Below are positions 34,767-37,365 of a stretch of DNA of 37,365 nucleotides, piece by piece. Positions within the stretch are counted from its first letter, which is position 1. Each line of letters starts with the position of its first letter. The position numbers were made by a program, and so were the translations under genes. Source of the DNA: Opitutia bacterium (GTDB lineage Bacteria; Verrucomicrobiota; Verrucomicrobiia; Opitutales; Coraliomargaritaceae); the NCBI GenBank assembly GCA_018663485.1, contig JABJQI010000189.1, forward strand, positions 1 to 37,365, given 5' to 3'. The notes under the pieces were generated by a model. It saw nothing but the letters and a program-made list of their open reading frames with translations, was not told where the DNA came from and made no database searches.

Positions 34767-37070
34767 CTATTTCTTCAGTGCGGCGTCGAACCAGTTGTTG
34801 CCGAAGTCATTGCCGCCGCCACCGCAATTGCTGCTACCTCCACGGTTGCCGTTGTTGCCGCGTGCTTGATTGCTGCCGCGACCGCCTGGCTTTGCGGCTG
34901 GTGCGCCGGAGCGTTCCTTTTTGCCGCCAATCTCGGGCTGCTGCTTCATGGAGAGGGCGATGCGGTTGCGCTGCATGTCGACTTCGGTGACGGTCACTTG
35001 CACCTTGTCACCGACTTTGACCACTTTGTTAGGATCATCGACGAACTTGTCGGCCAATTGACTAATGTGAACGAGGCCGTCTTGGTGCACGCCGATGTCG
35101 ACGAACGCGCCAAACGCGGTGACGTTGGTCACGATACCAGGGAGCTTCATGCCGAGGGTGAGGTCGGTCGGCTTTTCGACGCCGTCGGCGAATTGGAAGA
35201 CTTCAAATTGCTTACGTGGATCGCGGCCGGGCTTGGCGAGCTCGTTCATGATGTCGCGTAGGGTCGGCAGGCCCACTTCGTCGGATACGTAGTTCTCGAG
35301 TTTGATCTTGTCGCGTGCGCTGCTGTCGCGTGTCAGATCGACCAGTTGGCAACCGACTGCAGCAGCCATTTGCTCGACGAGTTGATAGCGCTCAGGGTGC
35401 ACGCCACTTTGATCGAGCGGATGTGCGGCGTGGCGAATCCGCAGGAAGCCGGCGCATTGCTCAAAGGCCTTGGGCCCGAGGCGGCTGACTTCGGAGAATT
35501 CTTGGCGCGATTTAAAGGGGCCGTTTTCTTGGCGGTGCGCAACGATGTTGCCCGCGATGGATTCGTTGAGGCCAGAGACGTAAGAGAGTAGCTGTTTGCT
35601 GGCGGTGTTTATTTCCACGCCGACCTTGTTCACGCTGGAGATCACAGTGTCGTCGAGGGTGCGCTTGAGTGCGTATTGGTCGACGTCGTGTTGATATTGT
35701 CCAACGCCGATCGATTTGGGGTCGAGCTTCACTAGTTCGGCGAGTGGATCCATCAGGCGGCGGCCAATCGAGACCGCACCGCGCACGGTGATGTCTTCGG
35801 TGGGGAATTCTTCGCGCGCCACTTCGGAGGCGGAGTAGATCGACGCGCCTGATTCGTTGACGCTGACGATGACGATTTTTTTGGAAAGACCGAGTTCACG
35901 AAAGAAGGCTTCGGTCTCGCGGCCTGCGGTGCCGTTGCCGACGGCGATGGCTTCGATGTCGTAGCGCTCGATCAGTGCTTTGGCTTCGGCCTTGGCGCGG
36001 TCGACTTGGCCTGCGCCGCCGGTGCAAAATAGCACGTGGTTGAAGAGGAGTTGGCCCTGCGCGTCGAGGATCACAGTTTTGCAACCAGTGCGAAAACCAG
36101 GGTCGACCGCCATGGTGCGTTTTTGGCCGAGCGGGGAGGCGAGTAGGAGTTCGCGGACGTTGTCGGCAAATACTTTAATCGCGGCCACATCGGCCTGCTT
36201 TTTCGCTCGTAGGCGCACTTCGGTTTCCATGGATGGCGCGAGTAGTCGCTTGTAGCAATCGCCGATGGCTTTCTTGACTTCGCTAGCAGCGGAGCCGCGT
36301 CCGTTAAGGAATTGCTTCTCCAGAATGATGATCGCAGATTCTTCTTCGGGAGTGATGCGGTGAAACAGGAAGCCTTCTTTCTCGCCGCGGCGGATGGCGA
36401 GCACGCGGTGGGAGGGGGCGTTTTTGATCGGCTCTTTCCAGTCAAAGTAGTCGCTGAATTTAGCGCCTTCGACTTCTTTGCCGGGGAAGCCTTCGGAGAC
36501 GAGCGTGCCGTGCTCCCAAAAAAGTTTACGCAGGGACTCACGCGCATCGGCGTCGTCGCTGATCCACTCGGCGATGATGTGGCGGGCGCCTTCGAGCGCG
36601 GCGTCGGCATCGGCCACTTCCTTTTCGGCATCGACGTAGGTGAGTGCTTGTTCGGCGGTGTCGCTGGCGTTTTGGTTTTCGAACAGATGTGTGGCGAGTG
36701 GCTCCAGCCCGCGCTCGCGGGCGATCATCGCTTTGGTGCGACGCTTAGGGCGGAACGGCAGGTAGATGTCTTCGAGCTTGGCGAGGGTTTCGGCGGCGTC
36801 GATCTTGCCATCAAGCTCGTCGCTCAGCAGGTTGCGCTCTTTGAGTGAGGTCTTGATCGACTCGCGACGGGCGGCGAGGTCGGCGAGCTGCTGGAGCCGA
36901 TCACGGATGTTGGTGATCTGCACTTCATCGAGTTCGCCGGTTTGCTCTTTGCGGTAGCGGGCGATGAAGGGCACGGTGCCGCCGTCGGCGATGAGCGCTG
37001 CGGTGGCGGTGACTTGTTGAGCGCTAAGGCTCAGTTCTTCGGCGATTTGATCAATGAATTGGGTCTGCAT
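34767..37070 (-). CDS. tex: Tex (YhgF) S1-domain RNA-binding transcription accessory protein
   Basis: A highly conserved nucleic-acid-binding protein. From the ATG at 37070 (767 aa) the order is the Tex N-terminal helical domain (VPFIARYRKEQTGELDEVQ; DIYLPFRPKRRTKAMIARE), a YqgF-like RNase-H fold (MAVDPGFRTGCKTVILDA; AIAVGNGTAGRETEAF), HhH domains (GVEINTASKQLLSYVSGL; SRLGPKAFEQCAGFLRI), then S1 (LPGIVTNVTAFGAFVDIGV, DGLVHISQLADKFVDDP). The tail after the S1 domain is Gly/Asn-rich with repeats such as ARGNNGNRGG. Family comparison supports MQTQFIDQIAEELS as N-terminus, but the frame continues to a GTG at 37124 with AAAGGAG 10 nt upstream, so an 18-residue extension is possible. Confidence 0.95.
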   Translation of the reverse strand: MQTQFIDQIAEELSLSAQQVTATAALIADGGTVPFIARYRKEQTGELDEVQITNIRDRLQQLADLAARRESIKTSLKERNLLSDELDGKIDAAETLAKLEDIYLPFRPKRRTKAMIARERGLEPLATHLFENQNASDTAEQALTYVDAEKEVADADAALEGARHIIAEWISDDADARESLRKLFWEHGTLVSEGFPGKEVEGAKFSDYFDWKEPIKNAPSHRVLAIRRGEKEGFLFHRITPEEESAIIILEKQFLNGRGSAASEVKKAIGDCYKRLLAPSMETEVRLRAKKQADVAAIKVFADNVRELLLASPLGQKRTMAVDPGFRTGCKTVILDAQGQLLFNHVLFCTGGAGQVDRAKAEAKALIERYDIEAIAVGNGTAGRETEAFFRELGLSKKIVIVSVNESGASIYSASEVAREEFPTEDITVRGAVSIGRRLMDPLAELVKLDPKSIGVGQYQHDVDQYALKRTLDDTVISSVNKVGVEINTASKQLLSYVSGLNESIAGNIVAHRQENGPFKSRQEFSEVSRLGPKAFEQCAGFLRIRHAAHPLDQSGVHPERYQLVEQMAAAVGCQLVDLTRDSSARDKIKLENYVSDEVGLPTLRDIMNELAKPGRDPRKQFEVFQFADGVEKPTDLTLGMKLPGIVTNVTAFGAFVDIGVHQDGLVHISQLADKFVDDPNKVVKVGDKVQVTVTEVDMQRNRIALSMKQQPEIGGKKERSGAPAAKPGGRGSNQARGNNGNRGGSSNCGGGGNDFGNNWFDAALKK

Positions 37071-37079
37071 GGGTCGTAT

Positions 37080-37103
37080 AAAAAAAGGCTCCGTTTCGGG
37101 GAG
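37080..37103 (-). terminator. Possible weak terminator or attenuator just before tex
   Basis: On the minus strand CTCCCCG-AAA-CGGAG forms an imperfect hairpin followed by CC and seven T, ending 9 nt before the tex ATG. It may terminate the upstream minus-strand gene or act in the tex leader. The stem has two bulged bases. Confidence 0.35.
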
Positions 37104-37215
37104 TGGAAAAGTCAAAGCGTACACTTTAGCTTCACTCCTTTGGAGGGGAAGGAAAAGTGTGCGTCCAGCTGTTTTTTATCTCAAAGTAGATGGATCGGTG
37201 CACCGCCGGCGGAGT

Positions 37216-37365
37216 TTACGCAGAAGGCTGTTCGAGTAGCATTTCCAGCGCAGCAATCAAACGTGCGCGCAACGGTTTGCCCGCTTCGGTGAGGGCGCGT
37301 TGCTCCTGCTCGTATGCCGCGCGGCCTGCCTCGGTTTCGATTCGGATTGGTTCGAGGCCGAGCGA
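37216..37365 (-). CDS. Unidentified protein, C-terminal 49 residues only
   Basis: An open minus-strand frame runs from the window edge to a TAA at 37216-37218. The 49 residues begin SLGLEPIRIETEAGRAAYEQ and end LIAALEMLLEQPSA, a charged helical C-terminus. The fragment is too short to name. It is upstream of tex on the same strand, 145 bp away, with a hairpin region between them. Confidence 0.55.
   Translation of the reverse strand, partial: SLGLEPIRIETEAGRAAYEQEQRALTEAGKPLRARLIAALEMLLEQPSA

Noticed and set aside
36312..36848. 178-aa plus-strand open frame opposite tex
   Set aside because: It is antisense to the strongly conserved Tex core; its length reflects GC-rich codon bias of the opposite gene.

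Overview
This window is a stretch of ordinary bacterial chromosome, about 52% GC by eye. It contains no phage, transposase, CRISPR array or rRNA. I infer a member of the Verrucomicrobiota, probably an Opitutae/Puniceicoccales (Coraliomargarita-like) bacterium. The reasons are a BspA-LRR plus thrombospondin-type-3 surface protein with a C-terminal module ending in FIRVRKP, a didermic envelope (Pal, ExbB/ExbD, lipoproteins), Rho with a large basic disordered N-terminus, separate AccA, and starts that mostly lack Shine-Dalgarno sequences. The assignment rests on gene content and was not checked by a database search.

Layout. 1-1492 (+) is the 3' part of a repeat-built surface protein. 1694-3659 (-) holds valine-pyruvate aminotransferase (avtA) and a Pal/OmpA lipoprotein, separated by a strong terminator. 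3766-4620 (+) is a two-domain CbiX-like chelatase, convergent with a NarL-type response regulator that begins 11 nt after a tRNA-Ser(UGA). A ComM/YifB ATPase (-) and coaE (+) are divergent. From 7786 to 15688 (+) run rho and then a type IV pilus engine block: pilB-like, pilT, a second pilB-like and pilC, closed by a terminator. Next come a Ste24-type protease, a secreted EEP-family phosphoesterase/nuclease and a PhnP-like MBL hydrolase, then convergent accA and a small TPR gene (-). A zinc-ribbon coiled-coil protein and a putative HExxH lipoprotein follow. 22121-26766 (+) is a compact cluster of a large TPR protein, ExbB, ExbD and a TonB-like protein, followed by dCMP deaminase and YqgE. Ribosomal proteins L36 and L31, both in cysteine-poor (zinc-independent) forms, follow. 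comEC (-) and rarA (+) are divergent. After them lie an unknown secreted protein, a YvlD-type membrane protein, lpdA, and tex (-). The window ends in the 3' end of an unidentified minus-strand gene.

How genes work together. PilB/PilT/PilC, ComEC, ComM/YifB and RarA form a plausible but incomplete set for DNA uptake and recombination; pilins, secretin, ComEA and DprA are not in the window. TPR-ExbB-ExbD-TonB-like looks like a dedicated proton-motive-force transducer. rpmJ-rpmE2 is a two-gene ribosomal cluster.

The most unusual non-coding structures are two intergenic clusters (28627-28738 and 33025-33160) of the same GGGCGAGTCGCCC palindrome, repeated at about 39-40 bp and exactly 30 bp periods and bounded by AGGAGTG / CTCCTTTAC. 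They look like a dispersed REP-like family. I see no convincing evidence of an entirely new multi-gene system.
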